Below are positions 28,975-38,408 of a stretch of DNA of 64,000 nt, piece after piece. The stretch is from NCBI GenBank assembly GCA_030950365.1, contig JAUZRQ010000005.1, positions 22,472 through 86,471 of the forward strand, read 5' to 3'. The position numbers were made by a program, and so were the translations under genes. The notes beneath the pieces are model-generated. The model was given only the letters and a program-made list of their open reading frames with translations, did no database searches and was not told the origin of the DNA. Source of the DNA: Candidatus Zhuqueibacterota bacterium. GTDB taxonomy: Bacteria; Zhuqueibacterota; Zhuqueibacteria; Zhuqueibacterales; Geothermadaptataceae. Positions within the stretch are counted from its first letter, which is position 1. The number at the start of each line of letters is the position of its first letter.

Positions 28975-29064
28975 TCACCACAAAAGCACCAAAGAGCACA
29001 AAAATAAGCGCATTCTGAAATTCATCAATTGTAAAATCAGTGCCAATCAGTGCAATCTGTGGTT
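28975..29064 (+). repeat. Dispersed intergenic repeat A, copy 2
   Basis: This copy starts TCACCACAAAAGCACCAAAG and ends GTGCAATCTGTGGTT, matching 1672-1759 with scattered substitutions and short gaps. Similarity resumes to the right (CACCGT...ACGATGTTTG, then GACCACCACG to about 29150). It fills most of the purN-purH spacer. Confidence 0.75.
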
Positions 29065-29208
29065 CAATTGCAGTGTCCGAACCACTTGCACCCGAAACAG
29101 CACCGTTTTCAACGATGTTTGTACAACCAATAAAAAGTGACCACCACGAAAAACATGAAGAGATGAAATCCGTTTTTTTTCAAAATACCAGGAAACCTTC
29201 ACCCCACC

Positions 29209-29856
29209 TCACGCCTGGCGGATGAATACCCGCTGCCCGCGCACGCCCACCAGCCCGCGGGCGAACAGATCCACGGCGCGGGGCAGTAGCTCGTGCTCCA
29301 CCTCCAGCACCCGCCGGGCCAGCGTGTCCGGCGTATCATCTTCCAGCACCGGCACGCATTTTTGCAGCACCGGCGGTCCGGCATCATACTCCTGCGTGAC
29401 GATGTGCACGGTGGCACCAGACACCTTGCAGCCGTACTCCAGCACCGCTTCATGCACGCGCCGGCCGTACATGCCCTTGCCCCCGAACGCCGGCAACAGC
29501 GCCGGATGGATATTGATCATCCGACCGGCAAACGCTTCGACCACCGCATCGGGCACTTTTTTCAAAAAACCGGCCAGCACCACCAGTTGCACATCGTGCC
29601 GCCTGAGCCGATCCAAAAGCGTGCTGGCAAAAGCGCTCTCGTTTTTCATCGTCTCCGCAGGCAGTACATACGTCGGAATGCCGTGCTCACGAGCGTACAC
29701 CAGTCCCTGCGCATTCTCACGGCTGCTGATAACGCAGACAATGCGCCCCGCAATGCGGCCTTCCCGCTGCATCCGATGAATTTGCATGAAATTGCTTCCC
29801 CGTCCGGAAATCAACACGCCGACGGGGAAATCGGCCGGTTGATAGGTTATAGACAA
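29209..29856 (-). CDS. purN: Phosphoribosylglycinamide formyltransferase
   Basis: A 215-residue GAR transformylase, third step of purine synthesis, using 10-formyl-THF. It has VGVLISGRGSNFMQI at the phosphate loop, VLAGFLKKV, the catalytic N-x-H in MINIHPALLPAFGGKGMYG, SGATVHIV, and D in DAGPPVLQ. No in-frame ATG precedes the conserved N-terminus, so the start is most likely the TTG at 29856, behind an AAAGGGAAAG stretch. It is followed by the repeat A element and purH. Confidence 0.95.
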   Translation of the reverse strand: MSITYQPADFPVGVLISGRGSNFMQIHRMQREGRIAGRIVCVISSRENAQGLVYAREHGIPTYVLPAETMKNESAFASTLLDRLRRHDVQLVVLAGFLKKVPDAVVEAFAGRMINIHPALLPAFGGKGMYGRRVHEAVLEYGCKVSGATVHIVTQEYDAGPPVLQKCVPVLEDDTPDTLARRVLEVEHELLPRAVDLFARGLVGVRGQRVFIRQA

Positions 29857-30017
29857 AGGTCTTTCCCTTTAAAAAGTTCTCTTGCTGCAGGAGCCTCCTG
29901 CCGCAATCGTCCATCCCGAGCATCATTGAAGGCAATCCGGGCCGGCACCGGGTCAATGCAATATGCCGACGCAAATTCGCTGGCATTGCTTGAATCAATT
30001 AATTTAATGGATGCTGT

Positions 30018-30033
30018 GCGCTTTTTCAAGCGC
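30018..30033 (-). terminator. GAAA-tetraloop hairpin at the end of the ftsY-rimO operon
   Basis: On the minus strand GCGCTT-GAAA-AAGCGC forms a perfect six-base stem capped by a GNRA tetraloop, about 18 bases after the S66 peptidase stop. No U-tract follows, so it may be a 3'-end stabiliser rather than a true terminator. Confidence 0.3.
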
Positions 30034-30050
30034 TGCGTTGCCAAATCATC

Positions 30051-30998
30051 TCAGGCATCGGAAAAAACGGGCTCGGCAAGCTCCAGCCTGTACGGGTCCT
30101 TCCGCATTCGGACTGGCAGGCCAATGGGAAGGGTGTGCTTGATTTTGCCATGGCCGTAGTCAAACTGGTATATCAGCGGAATGGCCAGCGGTTCGAAATA
30201 ATCCTCCAGCACCTGCTGCAGCGAGAGCGACGGGCGATCGGGTTTGGGCACGCAGTCCTCGAACCGACCCAGCACTGCGCCGCGAATGCGCTGCAAAATG
30301 CCGGCATTACGCAAATGCGCCAGATAGCCGTCGATGCGGTACGGCTCCTCGCCCACATCTTCGATCAGCAGGATCGCCCCCTCGAAGGATGGCACGTACG
30401 GCGTGCCCAGCACCGCCGCCACCAGCGACAAACATCCTCCGATCAGCGGGCCGGTTACCTCCTGCGGGATGGTGGCCTGCCAGCCGTCTTCCTGCAGCGG
30501 CAAAAATTCCACCGCCGCCGGATCGCCAGTGAGCATGCGCCAGAACCGCTCCTCGGTGCGCGGATCGAACGCCTCATCGGCCAGCTCCACGGCCACCATC
30601 GGCCCGGTGAAGGTCACCAGCCCGGCGTTTTTGAGCAGCGCCAGTTGCAGCGCGGTGATGTCGCTGTATCCCACCAGGATTTTCGGATGCTGTCGGATGA
30701 GATCGTAGTCAAGCAAGGGCAACAACCTCGGGGTTCCATAGCCGCCGCGCACGCAAAAAATCGCATCGATATCCGGACGCTCAAACATGCGCATCAGGTC
30801 ACGGGCGCGGTGGTCGTCCGGGCCAGCAAGGTGGCCGCGCTGCTGGTGCACGCTCGTGCCGATTTCAACGCGATAGCCCTGCTTTTCCAGGTAACGAACA
30901 CCTCGTTCCAGCTTTTCGGGGTTCATCGGACTGGCCGGGGCCACAATGCCGATGGTTGCATGCGGTCGCAGCTTTGAGGGCTTGATTACCGGGGGCAT
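30051..30998 (-). CDS. LD-carboxypeptidase / MccF-like serine peptidase (S66)
   Basis: A 315-residue peptidase of family S66, which either trims D-Ala from the tetrapeptide of recycled murein (LdcA) or hydrolyses peptidyl-adenylates (MccF). The nucleophile is Ser112 in GYSDITAL, with RGGYGTPRLLPLL before it, the catalytic Glu in LLIEDVGEEPYRID and the His in DYGHGKIKHTLPIG. The length is normal. The start follows GGAG and lies 24 bases after the GWxTD gene. The cytoplasmic location (no signal peptide) fits murein recycling; MccF-type immunity cannot be excluded. Confidence 0.9.
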   Translation of the reverse strand: MPPVIKPSKLRPHATIGIVAPASPMNPEKLERGVRYLEKQGYRVEIGTSVHQQRGHLAGPDDHRARDLMRMFERPDIDAIFCVRGGYGTPRLLPLLDYDLIRQHPKILVGYSDITALQLALLKNAGLVTFTGPMVAVELADEAFDPRTEERFWRMLTGDPAAVEFLPLQEDGWQATIPQEVTGPLIGGCLSLVAAVLGTPYVPSFEGAILLIEDVGEEPYRIDGYLAHLRNAGILQRIRGAVLGRFEDCVPKPDRPSLSLQQVLEDYFEPLAIPLIYQFDYGHGKIKHTLPIGLPVRMRKDPYRLELAEPVFSDA

Positions 30999-31022
30999 CC
31001 GTTCTCCATGGTTTGTTATGCC

Positions 31023-32336
31023 TCAGTAGCGAAAGATGTTGTACAGGTCATCCAGCGCCTGCGGATTTTCCAGACGGAAATCACCAAACCCGTTTTCATC
31101 CACAAAAATAAAATAGCGGTTCAAATCGTAATAATGCCAGACCTCCCAGGCCTTGATCGGCCGTTCGGTGAAAAACGACGGTATGTAGCTGCGCGTCATC
31201 GGATTGCGTTCCACGTCGTTGGGCGGACCGAGCATGATGTACACCATGCCCATATCGGTTTTCCAGCCTTCGCGCATGCCGCTAAAATGTTCGTTGGCGT
31301 ACTGCACGCGGCGGTAGTACTCTTCCATCAGCTCGTTGCGCTCCGTTCCTGGCGTGGGATCGCGCCGTTTCCAGAAATCCAGAAACGCGCGCATCTGATC
31401 TTCCGGCCGCGCCTTTTTGATCTTTTTCATATCTTTGCCGTGCGCGATGTATTGCAACTGCTGAATCGCCTTTTCCAGATCGGTGGTGGTCACCGGCATG
31501 CCCTGCCAGTGAATCAGGAAACGGGTTTCGAGCTTGGCCTTTTGCTTTTTGGCTTTCACCTCGATCTGCATCGCATACTGGCCGTGGGCAAGCTGGCTGT
31601 CCGGCACGGAGAACACGATGGGGGTGGCCATCCCGACGCGCGGAAACTGGCGCGTATCCTGAAACACCTTTTTGCGCTTGGCATTGCGGATGATCAGCCG
31701 CACCGAATACGGCCCGAGATCCTTTTTGGAGTACACGTAAAACAGGCCGTACAGACTGCCGGCGCGCCGCCGGGGCGTGTTCACGTGCGGAAACGCCTTT
31801 ACCGCACCATCCGGCGTGACGTGCACCGAATCGGCAAACAGTACATCGCTGATAGTCAGCTTATGATTATCGAAATCCCGCAGTTCCAGCTTGGTTTTCT
31901 GCGTCAGGGTTTTGCGGGTATCCATGTCCATCAGTCCGACCGTGACCCGATAGGTACCGGGATCGAGGTCAAACGACGTGTGCGAATAGCTATAGCGCGT
32001 GCGCAAGCTGGTTTCCGCAAACGAGCCGACGGTCACGGCGCGCTGCCAGGTTTTGCCATCGGCCTGGAAGTCATCTTCATCGAAAATCACCACGGTCACT
32101 TCGTATTTGGCGCGAAAGCTATCGCTCGGCGTTTTCAAAAACTGCAGCTCATCGTAGGGCACTTTGATGTACACATCCAGCCGGCTCTGGTTCGGCTTGT
32201 CGCTGCGGACATTGACCATGTCGAGATAATAGTTGGGCAGGTCTTCGTGGATAATCGGTGGGATTTCGACCTGAGCATACCCCCATCCGGCCAGGAGCAA
32301 CAAAACAGCGGCCGACCACGACATTTTTTTAAACAT
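31023..32336 (-). CDS. GWxTD-domain secreted protein
   Basis: A 437-residue protein with a signal peptide (MFKKMSWSAAVLLLLAGWGYA) and no lipobox. The first two thirds look beta-rich. The C-terminal GWxTD domain (about 295-437) has REGWKTDMGMVYIMLGPP, the family hallmark, followed by WHYYDLNRYFIFVDENGFGDF. The domain is found mainly in Calditrichota, Ignavibacteria, Gemmatimonadota and relatives and its function is unknown. The ATG lies inside the end of rimO (eight-base overlap) with a GGGAGG site, so it is translated from the ftsY-rimO transcript. It probably acts in the periplasm or on the surface. Confidence 0.9.
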   Translation of the reverse strand: MFKKMSWSAAVLLLLAGWGYAQVEIPPIIHEDLPNYYLDMVNVRSDKPNQSRLDVYIKVPYDELQFLKTPSDSFRAKYEVTVVIFDEDDFQADGKTWQRAVTVGSFAETSLRTRYSYSHTSFDLDPGTYRVTVGLMDMDTRKTLTQKTKLELRDFDNHKLTISDVLFADSVHVTPDGAVKAFPHVNTPRRRAGSLYGLFYVYSKKDLGPYSVRLIIRNAKRKKVFQDTRQFPRVGMATPIVFSVPDSQLAHGQYAMQIEVKAKKQKAKLETRFLIHWQGMPVTTTDLEKAIQQLQYIAHGKDMKKIKKARPEDQMRAFLDFWKRRDPTPGTERNELMEEYYRRVQYANEHFSGMREGWKTDMGMVYIMLGPPNDVERNPMTRSYIPSFFTERPIKAWEVWHYYDLNRYFIFVDENGFGDFRLENPQALDDLYNIFRY

Positions 32337-33687
32337 CCTTGGCACCTCCCGCGAAGGCCACAGGAATCATCATATTGGTTCCCGGGTCGCGCGCTTGATT
32401 GTCTTTCTCCAAAATTTTGCCCTGCAATTCGTGCGCCGTGGCGCCGGTGATGCGCACACGGTAAAACGCTCCAATCCGGCAGGGCCGGGTTAACAACACC
32501 TCCTGATCGATCTCCGGGCAATCGCCCTCCGTCCTGGCGCGGTACACCTGCAGCTCGGAATCAAACTCATCCACAAGCACGCGCATTTCCTGTCCGATCA
32601 GACGGGCATTCTTATCTTCCATCACATCGTCCTGCGCCTGAATAAGCTCATCCTGGCGCTGGCGCATCACGTCCTCGGGCACGGCGTCTGGATAACGGGC
32701 GGCCGGCGTGCCTTCCTCCGCCGAATAGGTGAACACGCCCAGCCGGTCGAAATGCCCTTCGGACACGTAATCCAGCAACTCCCGAAAATCGTCTTCGGTT
32801 TCGCCCGGGAAGCCCACAATCACCGACGTTCGGAGCACCAGATCGGCAATGCGATCGCGCATTTTCCGAATCAACGCGTGCTGCTGTTTGGCGGTCACGC
32901 GCCGCGCCATGCGCTTCAGCAGCCGGTTGCTCACATGCTGCACCGGCATATCCACGTAATGGCACACGCGCTCCAGCCCGGCGATGGCGTCGATGATGTC
33001 ATCGGTCATGTGATAGGGATACGCATACATCAACCGAATCCATTCAATTCCATCGACGCGGTTGAGCTGCCGCAGCAGCTCCGGCAGCCGCTGCTCGCCG
33101 TACCGATCCAGGCCGTATTGCGTGGTGTCCTGCGCGATTAAAATCAGCTCTTTCACTCCCTGCCCGGCCAGACGGCGCGCCTCGGCCACCAGATGTTCTA
33201 TGGGCTGGCTGCGGAAGCGCCCGCGAATGGACGGGATGGCGCAGAACGTGCACGGATGCTCGCAGCCCTCAGAAATTTTCAAATAAGCATAGTGCTTCGG
33301 CGTCAACAGTTGCCGCTCACCGATGAGTTCGCGGCGCAAATCAAGTTGTTGAGCGATTTCCTTTACAATCCGTTCAAGGTGCCGGTTGCCAAAAATGCCG
33401 TCGATCTCCGGAATTTCCTTACGCAGCTCGGCGCCATAGCGTTCCGTGAGGCAGCCCATCACGAACAATTTCCGATCCCGGCCCTGTTTCTTCCACTCCA
33501 CGGCCTCCAGGATGGTTTCAATGGATTCCTCTTTGGCCGAATCGATGAAGCCGCAGGTATTGATGATCATGGCGTCGGCGTTGTCATCGTGGGTGAACAG
33601 CACCCCGGCGTTTTGCAGCCCTCCGGCCACGACTTCGGAATCGACCACGTTTTTCGGACACCCCAGGGTGATCAGCTTGATTTTCAT
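32329..33687 (-). CDS. rimO: Ribosomal protein S12 methylthiotransferase RimO
   Basis: A 452-residue radical-SAM methylthiotransferase that modifies Asp of ribosomal protein S12. The UPF0004 domain starts MKIKLITLGCPKNVVDSE with its three cluster cysteines (LGCPKN, NTCGF, MGCLTE). The radical-SAM motif C-x3-C-x2-C is CEHPCTFC, followed by AIPSIRGRFRSQP. A TRAM domain lies at the end. The Asp-Ser after the first Cys motif and the RGRFRSQP segment fit RimO rather than MiaB. Its ATG overlaps the ftsY stop (ATGA), so the genes are coupled. Confidence 0.96.
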   Translation of the reverse strand: MKIKLITLGCPKNVVDSEVVAGGLQNAGVLFTHDDNADAMIINTCGFIDSAKEESIETILEAVEWKKQGRDRKLFVMGCLTERYGAELRKEIPEIDGIFGNRHLERIVKEIAQQLDLRRELIGERQLLTPKHYAYLKISEGCEHPCTFCAIPSIRGRFRSQPIEHLVAEARRLAGQGVKELILIAQDTTQYGLDRYGEQRLPELLRQLNRVDGIEWIRLMYAYPYHMTDDIIDAIAGLERVCHYVDMPVQHVSNRLLKRMARRVTAKQQHALIRKMRDRIADLVLRTSVIVGFPGETEDDFRELLDYVSEGHFDRLGVFTYSAEEGTPAARYPDAVPEDVMRQRQDELIQAQDDVMEDKNARLIGQEMRVLVDEFDSELQVYRARTEGDCPEIDQEVLLTRPCRIGAFYRVRITGATAHELQGKILEKDNQARDPGTNMMIPVAFAGGAKDV

Positions 33688-34604
33688 GCAAACAGAGCCT
33701 CAACGTAGGTTTCGGGATCGAACGGCTGCAGGTCGTCGATTTGCTCGCCCACGCCGACGAACAGCACGGGCAACTGCAACTCTTCCTGAATGGCGAACAC
33801 GATGCCCCCCTTGGCGGTGCCGTCGAGCTTGGTCAGAACGATGCCGGTGACCTGAACGGCCTCGTGGAACTGTTTGGCCTGTGCCAGGCCGTTCTGTCCG
33901 GTGGTGGCATCCAGCACCAGAAGCACCTCATGCGGCGCGCCGGGCTGCTTGCGCTCAATCACCCGCCGGATCTTCTTCAATTCTTCCATGAGATTGGACC
34001 GCGTGTGCAGCCGGCCGGCGGTGTCGATGAGCACCACATCCGCGCCCCGGCTCTGCGCGGCGGAGACGGTATCGAAGGCGACCGAGGCCGGATCGGCGCC
34101 GGGTTTGTTGCGCACCAGGGCCACCTGCGCGCGCTCCGCCCAGATGGCCAGTTGCTCCTGCGCCGCGGCGCGGAAGGTATCCGCTGCGCCCAGAATCACG
34201 CTTTTGCCCTCCATTTTATAGAGGTGCGCCAGTTTGCCGATGGTGGTGGTTTTTCCGACGCCATTGACGCCCACCACCATGATCACGTATGGCTTCTCGG
34301 ACGCCTCCGGCTGCGTGGCCGCGCCGTTGACGCGCTGCAATCGCTGCAGCAAATCGTCTTTGATCACATCGAACACGGCGGATGGGTCATCGCGGTCACG
34401 GTGATCCAGTTTTTCTCGCAACACGTCGATAACCGCCATCGCTGTGTTGACGCCCATGTCAGCGGCAATCAGCCGCTCTTCAATGATTTCAAGCAGGTCT
34501 TCGTCGAGCCGCACCCTGCCGGTGATGGCTTTGCCGATGCCATCCACCAGGCTCGATCGCGTGCGGCTCAGTCCATTGCGTATTTTTTGAACCAGACTTT
34601 TCAT
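33684..34604 (-). CDS. ftsY: Signal recognition particle receptor FtsY
   Basis: A 306-residue SRP GTPase that docks ribosome-nascent chains to the translocon. The N domain (about 1-90) is followed by the G domain, with VVGVNGVGKTTTIGKLA (G1), DTFRAAAQEQL (insertion box), LIDTAGRLHTRSNLMEEL (G3), VLTKLDGTAKGG (G4) and the closing GVGEQIDDLQPFDP. The acidic A domain of enterobacterial FtsY is absent, as in many non-proteobacteria. It lies about 50 bases after pgsA. Confidence 0.97.
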   Translation of the reverse strand: MKSLVQKIRNGLSRTRSSLVDGIGKAITGRVRLDEDLLEIIEERLIAADMGVNTAMAVIDVLREKLDHRDRDDPSAVFDVIKDDLLQRLQRVNGAATQPEASEKPYVIMVVGVNGVGKTTTIGKLAHLYKMEGKSVILGAADTFRAAAQEQLAIWAERAQVALVRNKPGADPASVAFDTVSAAQSRGADVVLIDTAGRLHTRSNLMEELKKIRRVIERKQPGAPHEVLLVLDATTGQNGLAQAKQFHEAVQVTGIVLTKLDGTAKGGIVFAIQEELQLPVLFVGVGEQIDDLQPFDPETYVEALFA

Positions 34605-34653
34605 GGCGTTGGAATCTCAGTGATAATGTATGATTCCAGTTTTCATCGCGGTC

Positions 34654-35190
34654 TTATTCCGCCGATGGCGTTTCTTTTATCAGACGGATAAATCGGACCA
34701 GATAGCTCCAACTGGATAAGACGATAAAAATCAGCGAAAGATACAGCGCCCATAAATTCCACGGTGATGCGTTTAGGGTGTACAGCACGAACACCAGCGC
34801 AATCACGGTCACAGCGATTTTGCCGTACCAGTTGCTCTCCGGGATGGCGCGGATGCGCTTCATCATGATCGGCGCAAGACATAAAATAGCCAAATCTCGC
34901 CCGATTAGCAAGGCGAAAAACCACACCGGCATGCCGCGGGTTTGCATCAGCACATAAGCCACCGCGGCCACGGCGATTTTATCGGCAAGGGGATCAATGA
35001 CGCGGCCGACGTCGCTGCGCTGGTGAAACTTGCGTGCGAAAAAACCATCCAAAAAATCCGTAGCGATACCGAACAGCATCAGATACAGGGCATAAAGGCT
35101 ACTTTGCGGCGTGTTCCGCTGTAGTTGCACTACAATGGGCCAGACCACCAGAATCCGCAAGAAGCTGAAAAAATTAGCGATGGTAAACAC
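34654..35190 (-). CDS. pgsA: CDP-diacylglycerol-glycerol-3-phosphate 3-phosphatidyltransferase-like
   Basis: A membrane CDP-alcohol phosphatidyltransferase of about 178 residues with the signature D-G-x2-A-R-x8-G-x3-D-x3-D read as DGFFAR...GRVIDPLAD. It makes phosphatidylglycerol phosphate or a related lipid. The open frame has no ATG near its beginning. The GTG at 35190 gives a typical PgsA N-terminus (VFTIANFFSFLRI) and follows AAAGG by four bases; a TTG at 35250 is the longest alternative. Several hydrophobic helices follow. The alcohol acceptor is assigned by similarity only. Confidence 0.85.
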   Translation of the reverse strand: MFTIANFFSFLRILVVWPIVVQLQRNTPQSSLYALYLMLFGIATDFLDGFFARKFHQRSDVGRVIDPLADKIAVAAVAYVLMQTRGMPVWFFALLIGRDLAILCLAPIMMKRIRAIPESNWYGKIAVTVIALVFVLYTLNASPWNLWALYLSLIFIVLSSWSYLVRFIRLIKETPSAE

Positions 35191-35711
35191 TTGACCTTTC
35201 AACACATCCCTTTCCAGTTTGTGACCAATCAGCCATACACAGCAAACCAATAATCGCTCCTCATTGCGGAACCCCTTGTATCTGGAATAATGTAAACTAA
35301 TCTTCGCAACGGCTCAATTTTCTACAATGGTGCCCGCAAAGCAAAAGACGTGATAGTTGAACCATCGTTTCGCGGCCATGAACTAGCGGTCGCAATGCAC
35401 GGTCATTGCCCTGCGAAACCGGTCAAATGAACATTGTCTGCAATCGCAGTGAGCTCGCTAAGAAATTAAACGGATTCCGGCCCCTTTTCATCCTAACACC
35501 AAAACGCGCACCAGACGCATAATCAACGATGGCCTTTGCATGAAATCTTTTTAAAGCGGTACCCCCCTTGATCTTTTGCAAGAAGAACCCAAACGTTTAG
35601 TTTTTGCTATTTTTTGTTTTTCAGGCCTTATTCATTCAAAAACCGCCAGACTCACGAAGTTGGCTGAAGGGCCATTGCAATGCGGCCCTGTCTGCCATGC
35701 AGCCCTTCCGA
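35191..35711. other. Long intergenic region upstream of pgsA
   Basis: About 520 bases without a supported gene. It lies between the UbiA-family stop and the pgsA start, both on the minus strand. Apart from the promoter-like sequence at 35289-35317 nothing recognisable was found. Confidence 0.45.
35289..35317 (-). promoter_or_regulatory. Putative promoter of the pgsA-ftsY operon
   Basis: On the minus strand TTGAGC and TACATT are separated by 17 bases, roughly 100 bases before the pgsA start. The -10 is moderately good and the -35 moderate; this is pattern matching only. Confidence 0.3.
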
Positions 35712-36740
35712 TCATGACTCATCCACCTTCAAGCTGGGGTAGTGCAGCCCGAAGCGCTTCCAGTAATACCATTTGGCCAGGGCGTAGGTACCGGCAAACA
35801 GCAGCAGCAAGATCGGATAATAAAAGCACACCGCAAACGCCAGCAGCAGGATCGGAAATTTAATGGCCCGGATCACATTAGCGGTGCGTGGCCGCCAGGC
35901 GGCATACACGAAAAACGGCGCCGATATGAGGGCAGGCAAGAACATCACCGGATCGCGCAGGGCCGCTGCCGAAGCCAGAGCCAGCATTTCCAGCGCCGCG
36001 CCGGAGTAAATCGTGGCCACATCGCCGAAGCGCACCGCAAACGTTTCTTTGCCGAACTGGCCATCGCCGGGCTTATCGGGCAGAGTGGTGAACAGGAACA
36101 CCGCGCCCACGGCGGCCATGTATGGAACGCCATGCACTGCCGCCAGCCAGTCCGCCTGGCCTGCGGTCCAGAATCCGGCGGTAAAAATCAGCATGGCGCC
36201 AAACATGTTGGCCAGCAATCCGGCCACGGGGCGATCTTTCCAGCAAAACGGCGGCAGGCTGTAGCCCACCCCGGTCACGAAATAAATCACCAGAAACAGC
36301 GCCCCCACCGTCAGATCCACGCGAAACGCCAGCCAGGTGGAGACAAAGAACAGCATGATGGACTCGAAATAGGCCAGGTAAAGCGGCACATGGCCATCGG
36401 CCAGCAAAAATAGCTTGCGGTTCTGCCGGTCAATCGGAATATCGATGATCTGATTCAGAATGAAGGCGCTGCCCATGAGCAGCGTAAGCGCCAGCCCCAG
36501 AAGCCAGAAATCCGTGCCCTCCCAGAAGGTCCAGCTCCATGCGTTTTGATGGCGCCACTGCGCGACTGCAAAGCCGGCAGCGTACACCACCCACACCGGG
36601 AAAAACAGCGTCGGCCGGAGGATGAACAAAAAATCGAGCCCGCGCAGCAACTTCTGCATCAAGCTCCATCGGATGGGTTCATCGGCCGGTCTCGCGGCCT
36701 GCGTCAACGTGCGATTGGCTTGCTTTCCCACGGCTGCCAT
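35712..36740 (-). CDS. UbiA-family prenyltransferase
   Basis: A 342-residue integral membrane prenyltransferase with eight or nine helices. The first Asp-rich motif is NQIIDIPIDRQNRK (N-x3-D-x3-D type) and the second is in LPDKPGDGQFGKETFAVRFG. Such enzymes attach polyprenyl chains to quinone, heme, chlorophyll or sugar acceptors; MenA, UbiA and COQ2 belong here. The acceptor cannot be told from sequence, and no quinone genes are adjacent. Its stop lies at the start of a long gap. It follows purF by about 210 bases on the same strand, probably with its own promoter. Confidence 0.88.
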   Translation of the reverse strand: MAAVGKQANRTLTQAARPADEPIRWSLMQKLLRGLDFLFILRPTLFFPVWVVYAAGFAVAQWRHQNAWSWTFWEGTDFWLLGLALTLLMGSAFILNQIIDIPIDRQNRKLFLLADGHVPLYLAYFESIMLFFVSTWLAFRVDLTVGALFLVIYFVTGVGYSLPPFCWKDRPVAGLLANMFGAMLIFTAGFWTAGQADWLAAVHGVPYMAAVGAVFLFTTLPDKPGDGQFGKETFAVRFGDVATIYSGAALEMLALASAAALRDPVMFLPALISAPFFVYAAWRPRTANVIRAIKFPILLLAFAVCFYYPILLLLFAGTYALAKWYYWKRFGLHYPSLKVDES

Positions 36741-36949
36741 TTCCTTTGCTTGAATGTTCCATCCCTGGAGGGCAGACGGATTAGATCATTGCAGTTGCTC
36801 AGCTTTTATTGGGCGATGAGCATGTTTTGGCAAAATGGCGACATTTGCAGCCGTCAGGGACGGCCTCTAACCTCGAAAAACGTTTTTATTGGCCCAAAGC
36901 GGTCCCTGATCACCATTCCTGGATATCTGCAAAGGTCAAAATCCATATA

Positions 36950-38395
36950 TCAGGGATTTTCAAGATCGTTTTTGCTGCGAATGGTCTCCGGCGGGATCGG
37001 ATACTCGCCGGTGAAACAGGCCGTGCAGTAGCTTATGTCTTTGGGCACAGAATCAAGCATACCCTTGAGCGACAAATATTGCAGACTGTCGGCCCCCAGA
37101 TATTCGCGGATTTCCTCGGTGCTCATGTTGTTGGCGATGAGCTCCTCGTGCGTCGGGAAATCCATGCCGTAATAGCACGGCGCCTTGATGGGCGGCGAAC
37201 TCACGCGCACGTGCACTTCTTTGGCGCCGGCCTTGCGGATCATCTTAATGAGCTGGCGAAGGGTTGTGCCACGCACAATGGAGTCATCGACCACCACCAC
37301 CTTGCGGCCCTTGAGCACCCCTTTCACTGTATTGAACTTCACCCGCACTTTGAAATCGCGGATGCCCTGGCCGGGCTGAATGAACGTGCGGCCGACGTAA
37401 TGGTTGCGGATCAGCCCCAGCTCGAACTTGATGCCACTGCGGCGCGAAAAGCCCACTGCCGCGGTGTTGGAACTGTCCGGCACGGAAATCACGATATCGG
37501 CGTCGAGCGGGCCGTTCTTTTTGCTTTCCAGCGCCAGATTTTTGCCCAGCCGGCGCCGCGCGCGATCCACGTTTTCGTTGAAAATCCGGCTGTCGGGCCG
37601 CGAGAAATACACGAATTCAAAGATGCAAGCGTGGTGGCCGTTGCTCGGCCTGCTGGAAAGCCGGTATGACCGCACCCCGCTGTCGTTGATGGCCACGATC
37701 TCGCCCGGCTCGATGTCGCGAAGGTACTTGCCACCGATCAGGTCCAGCGCGCAGGACTCCGAGGCGACAATGTGCGTAAACCGTTTGCGGCCCAGGCACA
37801 GCGGCCGGAAGCCATGCGGATCGCGCACCGCGTACAGGGTATCCCGGGTGAGCAGGGTTATGGAATAGGCGCCCTGAATGCGGCTGAATGCCTCGCGCAA
37901 TTTATCGATCATGGTTGCGGCGCGCGAACGGGCCAGCAAATGCAGCACAATCTCGGTATCGGATGTGGTCTGAAAAATCGCGCCCTCGCGCTCCAGCTCC
38001 TTGCGCAGGGTGCGCGCATTCACAAAATTGCCGTTGTGCGAAATGGCAATCGGGCCATCGATGGAATTGACCAGCAGCGGTTGCGCGTTGATCAGCACCG
38101 TGGAGCCGGTGGTGGAATAGCGGTTGTGCCCGATAGCCATGCGGCCCGGCAGTTGCTCCATGATTTTCGGATCGGAAAACACATCGGCGACCAGCCCCAT
38201 GCCCACGTGGCGATACATGCGCACGCCATCGGTGGTCACGATGCCGGCGCTTTCCTGCCCGCGATGCTGCAGGGCATATAGACTCAAATAAGCCAGAGTG
38301 GCGGCTTCCTTGTGGCCGTAAATGCCCACCACTCCGCAATTGCTTTTGGGTTTATCCAGTTGCGGCTTGCTCTGAGACGAATCCATGTCGGACAA
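36950..38395 (-). CDS. purF: Amidophosphoribosyltransferase
   Basis: A 481-residue first-committed enzyme of purine synthesis. After an N-terminal leader of about 19 residues comes the mature Cys nucleophile in CGVVGIYGH, as in Bacillus-type PurF with a cleaved propeptide. Next are LQHRGQESAGI, GHNRYSTTG, and GFRPLCLGR. The PRPP-binding motif is VVVVDDSIVRGTT. Cysteines in the C-terminal half (including CYYGMDF and CTACFTGEYP) resemble the 4Fe-4S ligands of the Bacillus class. The GGAGG site is spaced correctly for the TTG at 38395; the ATG at 38386 is the alternative. Confidence 0.96.
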   Translation of the reverse strand: MSDMDSSQSKPQLDKPKSNCGVVGIYGHKEAATLAYLSLYALQHRGQESAGIVTTDGVRMYRHVGMGLVADVFSDPKIMEQLPGRMAIGHNRYSTTGSTVLINAQPLLVNSIDGPIAISHNGNFVNARTLRKELEREGAIFQTTSDTEIVLHLLARSRAATMIDKLREAFSRIQGAYSITLLTRDTLYAVRDPHGFRPLCLGRKRFTHIVASESCALDLIGGKYLRDIEPGEIVAINDSGVRSYRLSSRPSNGHHACIFEFVYFSRPDSRIFNENVDRARRRLGKNLALESKKNGPLDADIVISVPDSSNTAAVGFSRRSGIKFELGLIRNHYVGRTFIQPGQGIRDFKVRVKFNTVKGVLKGRKVVVVDDSIVRGTTLRQLIKMIRKAGAKEVHVRVSSPPIKAPCYYGMDFPTHEELIANNMSTEEIREYLGADSLQYLSLKGMLDSVPKDISYCTACFTGEYPIPPETIRSKNDLENP

Positions 38396-38408
38396 TCGAA
38401 CACCTCCG

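Noticed and set aside
31008..32450. Plus-strand open frame of 480 codons
   Set aside because: It is antisense to the GWxTD gene, which has a signal peptide and domain signature.
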